Position numbers and translations under genes: made by a program. 64,000 bases of DNA, from NCBI GenBank assembly GCA_039000515.1, contig JBCFYV010011164.1:46527493-46591492 (forward strand). Direction: 5' to 3'. This document shows positions 29,301-36,289 of the stretch, in pieces (within the stretch, counting starts at the first letter, position 1; each line of letters starts with the position of its first letter). Source of the stretch: Timema cristinae. Taxonomy: Eukaryota > Arthropoda > Insecta > Phasmatodea > Timematidae. Under the pieces are notes generated by a model. That model had not been told where the DNA came from and made no database searches. It saw only the letters and a list, made by a program, of their open reading frames with translations.

Positions 29301-31674
29301 ATTTCTTGCGACAGCTTCCTAAATATCACCCAAAAAATCTAAATTGCCTGCATATAATCCTAATAGAGGCGTTGTATAATTTGATGCAAAGCCTTTTCTA
29401 CTCGCTTGCATTATCCTAATAACATTCTCTAAGGTTAGATTAAAAAGTAATGGGGAAAATACATTTGCTTGTATCAACCCATTGTGCTTTTTGAAAGTGT
29501 CTGACTAGTGACATCCAACCCGTACCCTTCCTCGCTTATCTGTCAAATAATCTAAATTAGCTTATATATTTGGTGTTTTAAGAAAAAACACTATTGATAA
29601 CAATAGCCGAATTTTTTCCACGTTCAATTTCAAACCATCTTTAGTAAAACAATAAATAGCTCTACAATGTTAAATATTTTCACTGAATAAAAACACAAAC
29701 GGATTAAAAAATAATTATGACCACGTAATGTAAATACGTTTATGGCTAAACATTTGACCCCGAATGTTTTGGCTTCCATCAATTGCTAACTCCTCACCCC
29801 ACAAATAGTAGGTTACCAAACTTACGTAGATAATACAGCTCTAACCAGACGTGACATAGTTGTGTGGTTTTCTATACTATAATTTAGAACGCATTGATAA
29901 CTAGTGGATCCTTATTTCACTGTTTCCAAATGAATAACGCATAAAACCACACGTTGATACGTTTTCTGATTCTAGATTTCCTGTTAATTTTCCTGTTAAT
30001 ATTTTTTGATTAGTTTTTTATTTGAGGTATTTAACGTGAACTTTCCAAATCGACTATTCATATAAGCACAAGACCTATAAATACAAAAAATCTAGATAAA
30101 ACACAACTGTGAAATGGGAAACTCATTTTCATCAATGATGCATTTATCGGCCATGCCGGGAATCAAGCCCGATATTGTTAGCTCAGTAGGCAGACACATT
30201 ACCGACTCAGCTAAGACGTCGGACTTAGATTAGTCGGTTATGAAATGGAATCTTGGTGTTGGTCTTGTGCGCATTCTACCTCTTTCTTTGTTTATGGTAA
30301 AACCATGACTCCTCATTAAGTACTGGTACATAGGGATACTACCATTACACAAAAATAAAAATAAAGCACCTGTATGTCCGTTGTTGGTTATGTTTATAAA
30401 CGTGGGTTTGTCGTAGTTGAAAAGCTCCAGGTCATGAAAGTAACTCCTGGTAGCCACTCCTTTGTCGAGATCCACAGGGGATTGTTTGAGACCTGTGTTG
30501 CACAGCCCGGTCCACTGCTCAGGACCTGTAAACAAATTTTCAATATCAACGCTAGAATGGTTAAGAGATGGTGGCTCTTCAATCAACTCATACACAGGAT
30601 GGACCAATGGGATCGTACGAAATACTGGATCTATCTTATATATCCAGTATACTGGTTGAAAAAAATAGCTCAAAAAATCTCCACAGTGTCAGTTTGAAAT
30701 CAATCCACACTGACCGAGCTAAGATAGTGCCGACTTCTGAGGATAGAAGGTGTTTTGTGTTCAACACAAAGAACCATCCGGCAGATAATCTCAGTTTTCT
30801 AGACCAGAGCCGCTACTGTTTCACTCAAGTGGCTCCGCATTTGTCCTCACGAGGCTGAGTTGACCCCGTTCAGTCCCACTGATTAATTCACAGCAAATTT
30901 GGAAGCACCGGAATTGAACCCAGAACCTCTGGATCTGTAACCAAGAGCTATGACCACTAGACCACAAAGGTGGCCAAAAACTAGATTTAATGGATAGCGA
31001 TGATTAAATCTGTCAAACTCGTGGAGCTCATCAGGTAAAACTCAACTGATAGTAAAATTAAAATCTGTTAAGATTTCCCCACTAATGTTGCATCAAAACA
31101 TCTGTTTTCCCTTTTTATGGAAATAAAAACCGAGCATTTCGGCTGTTGCACAACTCTAGCAGCGACGAAGCCAAAACATGAGATGAAAATCTGGATATTT
31201 ATTAAGGATAAATGATTTTGATCAATGATGTGAATGTTTTGAAATATTCTCCTTGTCAATGACCATCAAGTTGTGTTGTGAAATGTATATTAATTTAGGT
31301 TTCTCTGGATGAACTTGAATAATTGTACATAATAGACCTATGTTATTTCATATTTAATTAAAAAGTATTGTTAGGTTTAACATACATTATTCGAATACAA
31401 GATTTTAAAAAGTTATGCTATGGATGAGTATAAATATTACTCTGAAAGATTCGAAGAGGAAAGTGGGTTTTCAGAATTAGTTTCCAAAATCAGGTTTGAT
31501 TGGAGAATATTTTAGAAACAAATCAAGCAAAATAGGTTTAAGTATACGAAATTATATGTGCAGCGTATTCACATTCATCCATCTAGGATTTTTATTAATA
31601 TAAAGTAGATGATTATAGCCTACCATGACTTCCTGCGTAACTCCAGTCAGCACAGTTAGTGACGGCTACCAAAC
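8210..31674 (-). CDS. Alpha-carbonic anhydrase, spliced gene (six exons seen, 5' exon missing)
   Basis: This gene encodes an alpha-class carbonic anhydrase, which interconverts carbon dioxide and bicarbonate using an active-site zinc. Exons are 31624-31674, 30370-30525, 25848-25968, 20585-20690, 13036-13265 and 8210-8398 on the minus strand, with phases that join correctly (1,1,2,0,0). About 283 residues are covered. Zinc ligands are the two histidines of IHFHW and the first histidine of EVHLVHYD. NNGHT holds the proton-shuttle histidine, and SLTTPSC the substrate-positioning threonine loop. The cysteines in GLCNTG and TTPSC fit the disulphide of secreted or anchored forms. The C-terminal tail FLLGVPLAIIIVMV suggests a GPI or membrane anchor. 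The signal-peptide exon was not found. Oddities are a one-base deletion in exon 13036-13265 and Pro in place of the usual Gly after HFHW. Introns are packed with transposons. Confidence 0.88.
8845..9190 (+). pseudogene. Ty3/Gypsy-type Pol fragment, second copy
   Basis: The open frame 8880-9194 contains LLAIWDVDPLVGDSGDAYY and FQNLRRSRTKVALAYNRG, closely similar to the fragment at 120-600. It is therefore another piece of an LTR-retrotransposon polyprotein downstream of the integrase core. Nothing recognisable follows GPATPKPYYG. It sits in the last intron of the carbonic anhydrase gene, antisense to it. The copy is truncated at both ends. Confidence 0.6.
9440..9785 (+). mobile_element. Possible LTR remnant next to the Gypsy fragment
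   Basis: The stretch has a promoter-like order: a purine-rich U3-like part, CATATAAATTT near 9623, then AATAAATC near 9690 and a GC-richer end. This is the layout of an LTR and it follows the Gypsy fragment in the same orientation. There is no second LTR to compare, so the call is weak. Confidence 0.25.
9786..13020. other. Intronic non-coding stretch of the carbonic anhydrase gene
   Basis: This part of the intron between exons 13036-13265 and 8210-8398 holds no further exon or recognisable element that I could see. A TATAAAA at 11012 followed by CAG|GTATG near 11096 looks like a promoter and donor on the plus strand, but nothing else supports it. Confidence 0.4.
13036..13265 (-). CDS. Carbonic anhydrase exon with LTTPSC loop, one-base frameshift
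   Basis: The exon starts after GGTTGCAG with ESEKVNLGLDPLIDGVGRIS in phase 0. It ends with LLPQELSRWFRYEGSLTTPS, then CDETVVWTV and ISRNQ before the donor GTCAGT. The two parts lie in different frames. Neighbouring exons require phase 0 at both ends, so 231 bp is expected but 230 bp is present. The deletion lies roughly between 13165 and 13195, where one frame meets TGA. This is either a sequencing or assembly error or an inactivating mutation. Confidence 0.85.
13508..13780. repeat. ~33-bp minisatellite, left part (interrupted by the Polinton)
   Basis: Diverged head-to-tail copies of a unit with CACTCTAGTATA then CCATGGCTCACACAAT. The same array resumes at 20138 after the Polinton, in the same orientation, so the element split one array. 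Confidence 0.9.
13781..13786 (+). repeat. Target-site duplication of the Polinton, left copy
   Basis: TATTAA immediately precedes the left terminal inverted repeat and is repeated at 20132-20137 after the right one. Six-base duplications are characteristic of Polinton/Maverick integration. Confidence 0.9.
13787..14125 (+). repeat. Polinton left terminal inverted repeat
   Basis: The segment matches the reverse complement of 19827-20131 over its length, including AGTAGTCTC at the tip, GATGTCAATTGACCTACTTT, GGTTGATTTACCG and GATTGGGACTGACGTGGTAG. It is longer than the right copy because of a short internal tandem repeat of about 25 bp (GCCCATTAGTTTTTAATGTGT type) at 14005-14070. Confidence 0.92.
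14150..15252 (+). pseudogene. Polinton integrase with C-terminal chromodomain, broken
   Basis: A retrovirus-type DDE integrase that would insert element DNA into chromosomes. In order one sees YTLHKPVIKKLPRNK before the core, the first catalytic Asp in DLWQVDLNDM, the second in TDKGTEF, and the third acidic residue in NILE within HNPDVKANILE. RTLKGCVWRYFTKNNTYRF follows. The C-terminus has a chromodomain-like VLRVKGKGARKKVYLQWKGY (near 15128-15185). The copy has several frame changes and in-frame stops. One TGA follows the catalytic Glu where Arg is expected, consistent with CpG decay. The stop overlaps the next start as ATGA at 15249-15252. The start codon is uncertain. Confidence 0.88.
15249..15935 (+). 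pseudogene. Polinton minor capsid (penton-like) protein, frameshifted
   Basis: The N-terminal part (15249-15455) contains VHQGQNIAWYNWVDANGV and PPGNYSTIHELV. After one or two frame changes near 15440-15510, the rest (to 15935) contains SQLGLQLDFDPKT, MYIYTDIADPQPVG, LHYVPVL and IEINI-like IRTDTGEFIPFELG followed by VCVKLHSRR. This order and the late TDTGEFIPFELG motif are typical of the single jelly-roll vertex protein of Polintons. It would form pentons of an icosahedral capsid. The start overlaps the integrase stop, and the stop overlaps the next start (ATGA at 15932-15935). Confidence 0.83.
15932..16345 (+). pseudogene. Polinton small basic virion protein, broken
   Basis: A short reading frame of about 137 codons starts MNCPYQRYYVNQAGTGI. 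It continues with a glycine and serine-containing segment in the place where relatives have a membrane-active GIGS-like motif, then a basic C-terminus with KIDKLMSGSG and RKKHQSQSS. It lies between the two capsid genes, as minor virion proteins do in these elements. At least three in-frame stops interrupt it. The role is inferred from position and composition. Confidence 0.55.
16347..17641 (+). pseudogene. Polinton major capsid protein (double jelly-roll), broken
   Basis: About 430 codons run from ATG 16347 to TAA 17641. Recognisable pieces are the N-terminal SSELDLFSVPPMQT, FTVTDQGESYIELS, VNNWLHSLFTQVDLFLN, SSPSNTYAYRSYIKTLLNY, VSNTTFNGDVTKNPFNF, LYVDG, MSYHTMFSGTCIHFMNEG and the C-terminal NCIVYGEFANIITIDK. 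These belong to the double jelly-roll major capsid family of Polintons and related viruses, which builds hexagonal capsomers. One in-frame TGA near 16436, frame changes near 16570, 16985 and 17300, and other lesions break it. The length is on the short side but both ends look complete. Confidence 0.88.
17682..18132 (+). pseudogene. Polinton conserved protein, possibly nuclease-like
   Basis: An approximately 150-codon frame begins MDVIVDLQNFIDDSKEFIVK. It continues with NKPHGIPWESGDVDYSPL and VYVNGAEKK, and after a frame change at the A-run near 17968 with PVVDLYDRRCPSLKTL and SSVCNFCSASI. The acidic DLQ start, HG..W..GD motif and late DLYD suggest an RNase H-fold exonuclease-like domain, but this is only a motif impression. 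One in-frame TAA and one frameshift are present. The gene sits between the major capsid and protease genes. Confidence 0.5.
18143..18678 (+). pseudogene. Polinton adenain-like maturation protease (PRO), broken
   Basis: A cysteine protease of the adenovirus-protease type, which would cleave virion precursor proteins. It starts near MATLTIRPALKTYQWF. The catalytic His is in GQHWVAIFIDK, the acidic residue in VGEYFDSYGFPP and the nucleophilic Cys in DHYCLMYFLYR, all in the usual order and spacing for a protein of about 180 residues. The Gly that normally precedes this His-Tyr-Cys is Asp here. At least two frame changes and one stop near 18246 break the gene. Confidence 0.88.
18709..19443 (+). 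pseudogene. Polinton conserved protein of unknown function, three stops
   Basis: One frame of exactly 245 codons runs from ATG 18709 to TAA 19443, interrupted by only three stops and no frameshift: TGA at codon 7, TAA after NRREW, and TAG before ARFYEVWDLIY. Pieces include RMSVKNIFTPYVQLEKCG, QRDMLSTPVARYCNDLID and LDYYMLDCGLKTILLTHL. The product is largely helical by composition. I do not recognise a domain. It is the last gene before the right inverted repeat and is followed at once by AATAAA. Confidence 0.6.
19570..19669 (+). repeat. Short direct repeats near the Polinton right end
   Basis: TCGAGCCGCCAAACTGGCAC at 19570 recurs with one change at 19648, 78 bp apart. Each copy holds an imperfect palindrome (GCCGCCAAA-TGGCAC). 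They lie between the last gene and the right inverted repeat. Function is unknown. Confidence 0.8.
19827..20131 (-). repeat. Polinton right terminal inverted repeat
   Basis: Reverse-complement partner of 13787-14125, ending GAGACTACT. It contains a short TATATATC/TCTC microsatellite that the left copy lacks. Confidence 0.92.
20132..20137 (+). repeat. Target-site duplication of the Polinton, right copy
   Basis: TATTAA directly after the right inverted repeat, identical to 13781-13786. Confidence 0.9.
20138..20558. repeat. ~33-bp minisatellite, right part
   Basis: About 13 diverged copies of the CCATGGCTCACACAAT / CACTCTAGTATAT unit. The array ends about 27 bp from the splice donor of the carbonic anhydrase exon 20585-20690. 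Confidence 0.9.
20585..20690 (-). CDS. Carbonic anhydrase exon with third zinc histidine
   Basis: The acceptor ATCTCCATCAG precedes the exon. Its first base completes a Lys codon, then WPLEVHLVHYDRKYPNVKEA and VRHPQGLAVLAILYH follow. The donor is the consensus GTAAGT. The first His of HLVHYD corresponds to the third zinc ligand. The exon is 106 bp and ends in phase 0, matching the next exon. Confidence 0.92.
20692..23060. other. Intronic stretch without a recognised feature
   Basis: No further exon or identifiable element was seen. Several TTAACGT/ACGTTAA words occur at 21700-22180 without a clear repeat structure. Confidence 0.4.
23458..23528 (-). tRNA. tRNA-like sequence in left foldback arm (likely not functional)
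   Basis: Minus-strand partner of the tRNA-like sequence at 23669-23739. It has A-box and B-box-like segments (GGTCAGAG and GGGTTCAATTC) and pairable acceptor ends CCTGGAT/GTCCAGG. See the other arm for the cloverleaf. Confidence 0.4.
23669..23739 (+). tRNA. tRNA-like sequence in right foldback arm (likely not functional)
   Basis: Seventy-one bases fold as a cloverleaf: acceptor CCTGGAT with GTCCAGG, anticodon stem TTGGC with GCCAA around loop ATACTAA, and T arm CCGGG-TTCGATT-CCCGT. The anticodon position would read ACT, and the D stem is weak. Because it lies in a mobile hairpin with a mirror copy, I regard it as a tRNA-derived element rather than a working tRNA gene. Confidence 0.45.
23897..24339 (-). 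mobile_element. Helitron-like non-autonomous element
   Basis: On the minus strand the element starts TCTATACTAATATTATAAAG after an A and ends with CTAG before a T, the A|TC...CTAG|T arrangement of Helitrons. It contains the segment reading CTACTGGACCGATTTT on that strand. No Rep/helicase coding remains. Runs of CT-rich and poly-A sequence fill the 3' half. Confidence 0.5.
24665..25062. mobile_element. pogo/Tigger-like short element
   Basis: The left end CGGCCCTCGATTATCCAGCA and the right end GCCGGATAATCGCGACTCTAG are inverted copies of the TCGATTATCCGG type that marks pogo/Tigger transposons. No transposase remains. It lies in the carbonic anhydrase intron 20691-25847. Confidence 0.6.
25568..25816 (-). 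mobile_element. SINE family 1, old copy
   Basis: Diverged minus-strand copy. GCACCGCGTCTTATTATCCG marks the tail and GGGATTCGAACCCCGATAT the B-box side, and the head ends with GACCACCGAAGCTGG. It lies about 30 bp from the donor of the carbonic anhydrase exon 25848-25968. Confidence 0.7.
25848..25968 (-). CDS. Carbonic anhydrase exon with two zinc histidines
   Basis: The acceptor TTATTCACAG is followed by the exon encoding RLDVEQPCTMSLAAGDLPGV and then YHLEQIHFHWPSEHTIQGN. The two His of HFH are zinc ligands and the Glu of PSEH is the structural Glu of the family. Pro replaces the usual Gly after HFHW. Length is 121 bp with phases 1 and 2. The donor is GTAGGG, a weaker form. The 19-bp satellite starts within a few bases of the acceptor. 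Confidence 0.93.
25972..26940. repeat. 19-bp satellite array next to a splice acceptor
   Basis: About 50 diverged copies of GTGAGAATAACAATACGAT. Since 19 is not a multiple of three and the unit has no stop in any minus-strand frame, all three minus frames stay open for long distances and give spurious proteins of repeated SHRIVILTSYCYS type. The array occupies the 3' end of the carbonic anhydrase intron 25969-30369 and supplies its pyrimidine-rich tract. Confidence 0.95.
26945..27510. other. Intronic stretch, nothing recognised
   Basis: AT-rich sequence with a short direct repeat AATAAACAATTTTCAAATAAA near 27308-27340. No coding signal was seen. Confidence 0.4.
27525..27820 (-). mobile_element. 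SINE family 2, full-length copy
   Basis: Minus-strand copy with a TAA-repeat tail, the shared tail segment TACTACCCATTCGGGTTATA, the body and a tRNA-like head ending GACCACCAGGTCACC. It is flanked by a perfect 13-bp duplication TATTTATATATTA (27512-27524 and 27821-27833). Confidence 0.88.
28215..28672. repeat. ~46-bp minisatellite, about 10 copies
   Basis: Unit CTATCCCTTTCTTGAGCTAG followed by CTCTACTCAGTCCAACCCAT and TACAAC. Two variants, one with CCATTCCAACTCTTTACACC, recur in a mixed order, which suggests block duplications. It lies in the carbonic anhydrase intron 25969-30369. Confidence 0.9.
28880..29545 (-). pseudogene. LINE reverse transcriptase fragment, split
   Basis: On the minus strand 29300-29540 reads NGLIQANVFSPLLFNLTLEN, then NYTTPLLGLYAGNLDFLGD. 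The first matches the conserved QG..LSPLLFNL block of LINE reverse transcriptases and the second the YADD box with Gly-Asn in place of the catalytic Asp pair. Further down (about 28905-28965) comes FKYLGTILTSN, the next conserved block. A repeat of family M at 29033-29262 separates the two parts. Confidence 0.7.
29033..29262 (+). repeat. Repeat family M, copy a
   Basis: Contains ATCTGCAGCTGTAACTTTTG, TTATAAAATAACACAAATAA and TATCAATGTTGACCGC. Copies with the same order lie at 43778, 50195, 52845 and 59180. It sits inside the LINE fragment. Confidence 0.75.
30140..30228 (-). mobile_element. SINE family 3 (tRNA-like head)
   Basis: The minus strand reads TTAGCTGAGTCGGTAATGTG (A box) and GGGCTTGATTCCCGG (B box), a tRNA-like arrangement of about 75 bp. 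A similar minus-strand sequence lies at 57400-57485. Confidence 0.55.
30370..30525 (-). CDS. Carbonic anhydrase exon with proton-shuttle histidine
   Basis: The acceptor TTTGTTTACAG and the donor ACAG|GTGCTT bound 156 bp, phase 1 to phase 1. The exon encodes PEQWTGLCNTGLKQSPVDLD, then ELFNYDKP and INITNNGHT. QSPVDL and NNGHT are hallmark alpha-carbonic anhydrase motifs, and the His of NNGHT is the proton shuttle. The Cys of GLCNTG pairs with the Cys of TTPSC in extracellular family members. Confidence 0.94.
30690..30985 (-). mobile_element. SINE-like element in the first observed intron
   Basis: On the minus strand a tRNA-like head reads TGTGGTCTAGTGGTCATAGC (A box) and GGTTCTGGGTTCAATTCC (B box, near 30910-30928). 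A body with ATTATCTGCCGGATGGTTC follows. It lies in the carbonic anhydrase intron 30526-31623. No target duplication was identified. Confidence 0.6.
31000..31610. other. Intronic stretch, nothing recognised
   Basis: AT-rich intron sequence upstream of the SINE-like element. No coding or repeat structure was seen. Confidence 0.4.
31624..31674 (-). CDS. Carbonic anhydrase first observed exon
   Basis: A 51-bp exon between acceptor TTAATTTTTGCAG and donor GTAGGC encodes LVAVTNCADWSYAGSH, phase 1 to phase 1. DWSY.G directly before GPEQW is the expected N-terminal start of the alpha-carbonic anhydrase domain. The preceding exon, which should carry the signal peptide and end in phase 1, was not located. 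Confidence 0.88.
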
Positions 31675-31689
31675 CTGCAAAAATTAACA

Positions 31690-32205
31690 AAATATAACAA
31701 GAGCAAGCTATACAAATTTAAATAATTGTATAGCCAATGATAAACATGCGTATTATACGTCTAGTAGCAGCATATTATTTTGAAATAATACATTAATTGG
31801 AATGGGAGTGATTGGTTAATTTTCTCTAACAATATGTTTTAAGGATCGAGTGAGTTATGAGTTTCAACCCTAGCTACAAGAGAGACTGATTTAAGTTAAC
31901 AGCACGAGGCTTAATCTCAAAGAGTGCCTTAATTAATATACTAATGGTCCGCGGCTAGGAACGGTTGAGTGATTGATGTCTTTGAATGATTTTATACCAG
32001 GTAAATATTAAATGTATTTAAGTATAGTGTACTCACTGAAGTAATACAAGCTTAAAACGTAATTAAATAATGTTATCAATATTAACACACTATTAATATA
32101 TTATTTTGATTATTTTATCGGAATTGATGCAATTTGTCGATGTGATAGTTAGAATATACAATATACTTGTTGTAGGGTAGCACAAGGAAAGAGGCAGGTT
32201 TGTAA
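31690..32205. other. Non-coding stretch upstream of the first observed exon
   Basis: AT-rich sequence, with nothing recognised. Confidence 0.4.
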
Positions 32206-32395
32206 ATAAATTATATCGACTGCTAACATTTGTAATAACTGTAACCTCACTCCTGATTATCGTAGAATATTAATTGTTAATATTTGAAATAACTGTAACC
32301 TCACTCCTGATTATCGTATATTATCGACCGTTATGATTCGAAATAACTGTAACATCCCTCCTGTTTATTGTAGAATACCGACTGTTAGATTTGAA
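32206..32395. repeat. ~60-bp tandem repeat, three copies
   Basis: AATAACTGTAACCTCACTCC and TGATTATCGTAGAATAT recur three times with substitutions. No coding signal. Confidence 0.85.
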
Positions 32396-32494
32396 AATAC
32401 ACGGACATGAACACATTTTGATTCAGTCTGACACCTTGGCTCAGCTGTTAGAACCTCGTTCCATTATAGTGGAGGTGCAATATATATATAAAAT

Positions 32495-32715
32495 ACTGCA
32501 AATTGTGATAAGAATATCCCCATTGGTTAGAATGTAGTTTATGTCTATACAATGAAAACAAGTTGGGGAGGCATCGCCCAAAGTGATTAGAATCCATGAT
32601 GGTGACCAAATTTCAAAATGGTTACACGTGATGAGGATTGTCCAAACTTTTTTTTTCTAATCATCATACAAGCGAGTGTTTTATATCAATCAATATGTTT
32701 TTCAGGTCAAGGATT
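32495..32715 (+). repeat. Left terminal inverted repeat of the 5.1-kb transposon
   Basis: Matches the reverse complement of 37425-37641, including CCATTGGTTAGAATGTA, TTCAAAATGGTTACA and GAGTGTTTTATAT, with roughly one in five to six bases changed. Confidence 0.88.
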
Positions 32716-32939
32716 TAATTTTTAATGTTAAAAATAGTCTATAAGAATTAATATGGAGGATATAGATGGTCTTTATTTGCACATTGGGTCGTTCTTATCG
32801 CAATTTCATGAATTTATATTTGTGGCATGTTTAAAAAATAATAAGATTTTGTAAAAAGATTTCAATACTACCTAATATGATTCTAATCCCTGTTATCCAT
32901 ATTTTTCAGATTTGAATACATTAAAGCGGTATTCTAAAA

Positions 32940-33715
32940 ATGGCAAAGCGGCTCCGGTTAATTTCTGCCAGTGACCTAGATGAGAAGAAATCGAAATCTG
33001 TTGTTGGACAGTTTGTATACTGTGCAAAAAGACATGTGGTGATAGTTTGGTGTGTCCTACAAATAATAAAAATGTGTCTTTACGTAACGCTGGGTATGCA
33101 ACACTTGCGAAAAACTTACAGAACTTTGAAGGTATTAATGTCTTACCAATGAATACCATAGTGAGATGAAATGAATATTTTTATAAAGATAAGCCAAGGG
33201 GCACAAAAAATGCGCATTAAATTACAAAGAACAAATAAACTAACACTTTCTGAAGGTGACAAAGAAAAGCCGACATCACTATTTAAGGAACGTAAACACC
33301 AATCATCTTGTTTGTACTTCTTTTGTGACGGTTCTGCGAACAGTAAGGTCAATTGCTTAATGTGACGACGTTGCATGTAGAACTAAAGGTGAGGGAGTGT
33401 GCCGTTGAGCAAGGAAATAGTTTCCACAAGCAAAACTTAGTAGTGTTGATATGATTGCTATGGATACAAAATACCATGCAAAGTGCTTATCAGGATTGTA
33501 CAACGAGTCTAGGAGAAGTCAAATGTCAACAACAAGAAACAATGTTCATATATGCGAGGAAGTAGTTTTTGCAGAATTAATCAATTTCATGGAGAAAAGT
33601 ATGAAATATTCAAATGAAACACAACCCATTTTCAAGATGAGTTCCCCGACAAAAATGTACAAGGTGCGACTAATGCAACTAACAGGAGTGGATGAGCAAT
33701 TACATGTCTGATGTA
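32940..33715 (+). pseudogene. Transposon protein, N-terminal Cys/His-rich part, broken
   Basis: Pieces in several frames form the start of the transposon protein. One frame near 33020-33160 reads CKKTCGDSLVCPTNNKNVSL and NAGYATLAKNLQNFEGINVL. The frame 33171-33365 ends with SCLYFFCDGSANSK. The frame 33451-33711 reads MIAMDTKYHAKCLSGLYNES, then KMYKVRLMQLTGVDE. The CxxC pairs followed by D.KYH.KCL look like a zinc-binding domain. Frameshifts separate the pieces. The role may be DNA binding by the transposase. Confidence 0.6.
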
Positions 33716-34057
33716 CACACATCAAAATTACAAGAGAGTATTCTTCCATACTTCCCATATATGGCGGCAAACCTGTCTGGTATATAGTATATTTCGGCAA
33801 ATAACAACACTGTTGGTGACGCCATGTTGCAAACTTGTAAAGATATCAAGATGAAGATGCACTTGCCTTATTGCGTGTTTCAAATATGGTAAGAAAATAC
33901 ATGCTTAAACACAAGAACACGTTCAATGGTGATTTAGATAATAACTCCCAACGTAAATCTGTTCCTCACTCCCTACTTGCTATCGGAATATGCTGTTATA
34001 TAGAGCCAATATTGAACCAAGGAAATTGTTAACCAACCATCTCTCACAATATCGCAA

Positions 34058-35050
34058 TTGATTTGTTTTAATGTACAGTCTCGTAAGCCAACTGGAAATA
34101 TATCTAGGCATAAAACTGATAGAGGAACCCCCATGCTAGTTTACGTGAGTCTTTCAATATTTAAAAAAACACGAAAAAAAAAAGAAATCGTGAAAGCTGC
34201 TTCACTTGGACTTTCCATATCAAATACTCGTGTGCTGGAACTTTAACAGCGATGTGTCCATATATCCATATTTCAAAATCCAACACCTGAATGTTTAGGA
34301 ACAGTAAGGCCTACAGAAGCTATGCAGTACAACATAGTGCCTTCAAAACGCGAAGTGTACCAAATCTTCCAGAAGAATTTGCTTTAGTGAAACTATCATT
34401 CCTTCAGTAAAAAAACCTACTATTCCAGTTTGTTCTGATGCAACATCAAAACAAATGTTGTGAACCACTACAATGAATCTGAAGAAAGAAGAGAGTGCAG
34501 GGCTGAAACACGTTATTAGCCAAGATACCAACATTGAACTTGATGCATCGTGGGCCACCTAACATGCAAGTAGTCCAACAACTCCAACATATTTTATTAC
34601 AGGAATATCAACACTTTTTCCACCATTTTAGGAAGACTCTTCGTCAATAGCTATGATTAGGCATGCGATGAACGTAATGAAATAAATTAGTAAATTTCTT
34701 AATTGATGTCAAATTCCTGTCATAGCAGTGGACCAACCATTGTTTGTGACAGCAAATCTGATTCAGTGGGATTATCCAGACATATATGGCTAACAAATTT
34801 AATGGTGATATTCAGTGCATTTCACATTGAACGAGCTTTCCTCTGAGTTTTGGGTCAGTGGATGTCATGAAGTGGTTGAAATGGTGCAATCTCCCATGAT
34901 GATATTGCATCTTTTAGTGCTGCTAAAAGTTATCTAAAAGTAACCTACGTGACAAAAGTTAGAGAAATTCACCAAGTAGGTGATGCAGCACTATACTATT
35001 TGTTGCTTGATGCTTATCAAGAAAATAATCTCAAGCTTGAATTTGAGATA
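34058..35050 (+). pseudogene. Transposon protein, central part, broken
   Basis: Recognisable pieces are RKPTGNISRHKTDRGTPMLV, KAASLGLSISNTRVLEL, and DQPLFVTANLIQWDYPDIYG near 34735-34795. After frame changes come VREIHQVGDAALYYLLLDAY near 34965-35025. They keep the order seen in full-length members of this invertebrate transposon protein family. Whether this region holds the DDE catalytic core cannot be judged from the broken copy. Confidence 0.5.
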
Positions 35051-36289
35051 TAGTGTGGAAAACTAACAGAAGAGAATATCATGTTCAAATATTGTCTGAC
35101 TTGTCTTAATATGAAAATCCCATTGCTTCTCTTTATTCGCTCAGTCAGAGAGGTAAACTAATTTTTGTGTCGTGACTGCCTAATGTAAATAATTCATTGG
35201 TTTTTTTGGCTTGATCATCATAACTATGCACGTTGGCTACCAATCCATCTGAAAAACTTTTGATGCAGAAATTCAACTACTAGACATAAAGCGCTCATCT
35301 TCTTCAGGACAGTTTATGATAAGAAAATCAAAGAGAATCTTCTCAGCAATCAGCGTAGACCAAGCACATGAACAAAATAATGTAATAGTGAAAGGGAATG
35401 GCGGTGCAGTAGGTTGACACAGGATCCATTAGCACTAAGACGTTGGATGATTGCAGGACCAGAAATTTGTCAGCTAATACAAGAATTTTAGAGTAGCATT
35501 CAGGTAAAACCTGAAGAAAACAATCGACGCCATCATAAGCAATATCGCTCATTTCAAGTAAAATATATCGGTAAAGTTCGGGCACTTTACAACACAATAA
35601 ATAAAATAGTTTAGAAACACATTTTTAGAAAATGGTAGAGACCATACTGTCATCGACGGCAGGATCACTGTACACAATAAAGTTAATTCAACTATATATT
35701 CAGCAGAGTCAATTGGTATTACGCTGTTCCCCACTTTCATTGAGGTACGGTTAGTAAAAAAATTCTTCAACAATATTTCAACCTTTGAAAAAGAACAACA
35801 TTCCCGTGTTTAGCACTCCTTCGAAGAGCAATAGCAAGAAAAATGCTATACTGAAGACCTTAAAAAACACATCTTCAGCTGTTTTCCAGACTCTTTATTA
35901 GCTACAAAGAATCACCAGCCGGATATGCAGAATTTTTCCAAACGTGAAAATCAACCATTTCCCCCTTCACTTTCTAATAATGAGGCATTTCGATTAGGCA
36001 ATAAACCTGGAAGATATTGTAAACAAGAATGACCATGAATTCCCAGGAATATGTGATGCTATGGTTTATGATGGTGCAGTTATTATTTCTAAAACCACAC
36101 CCCTCAAATATATTTGCTGATTATTATGTTAGCACATTTCACCCTCACATTTGTAAAGACATTGAAGATTTTGGCTGTCAGAGAATTGATTTAATTTGGG
36201 ATGGATACATTACTCCCAGTATTGAAGGTGAAGCTAGACAGAAGAGGTAGTAGGCACCAGTATAAAAGTGCTTTCACACATGAATTTAC

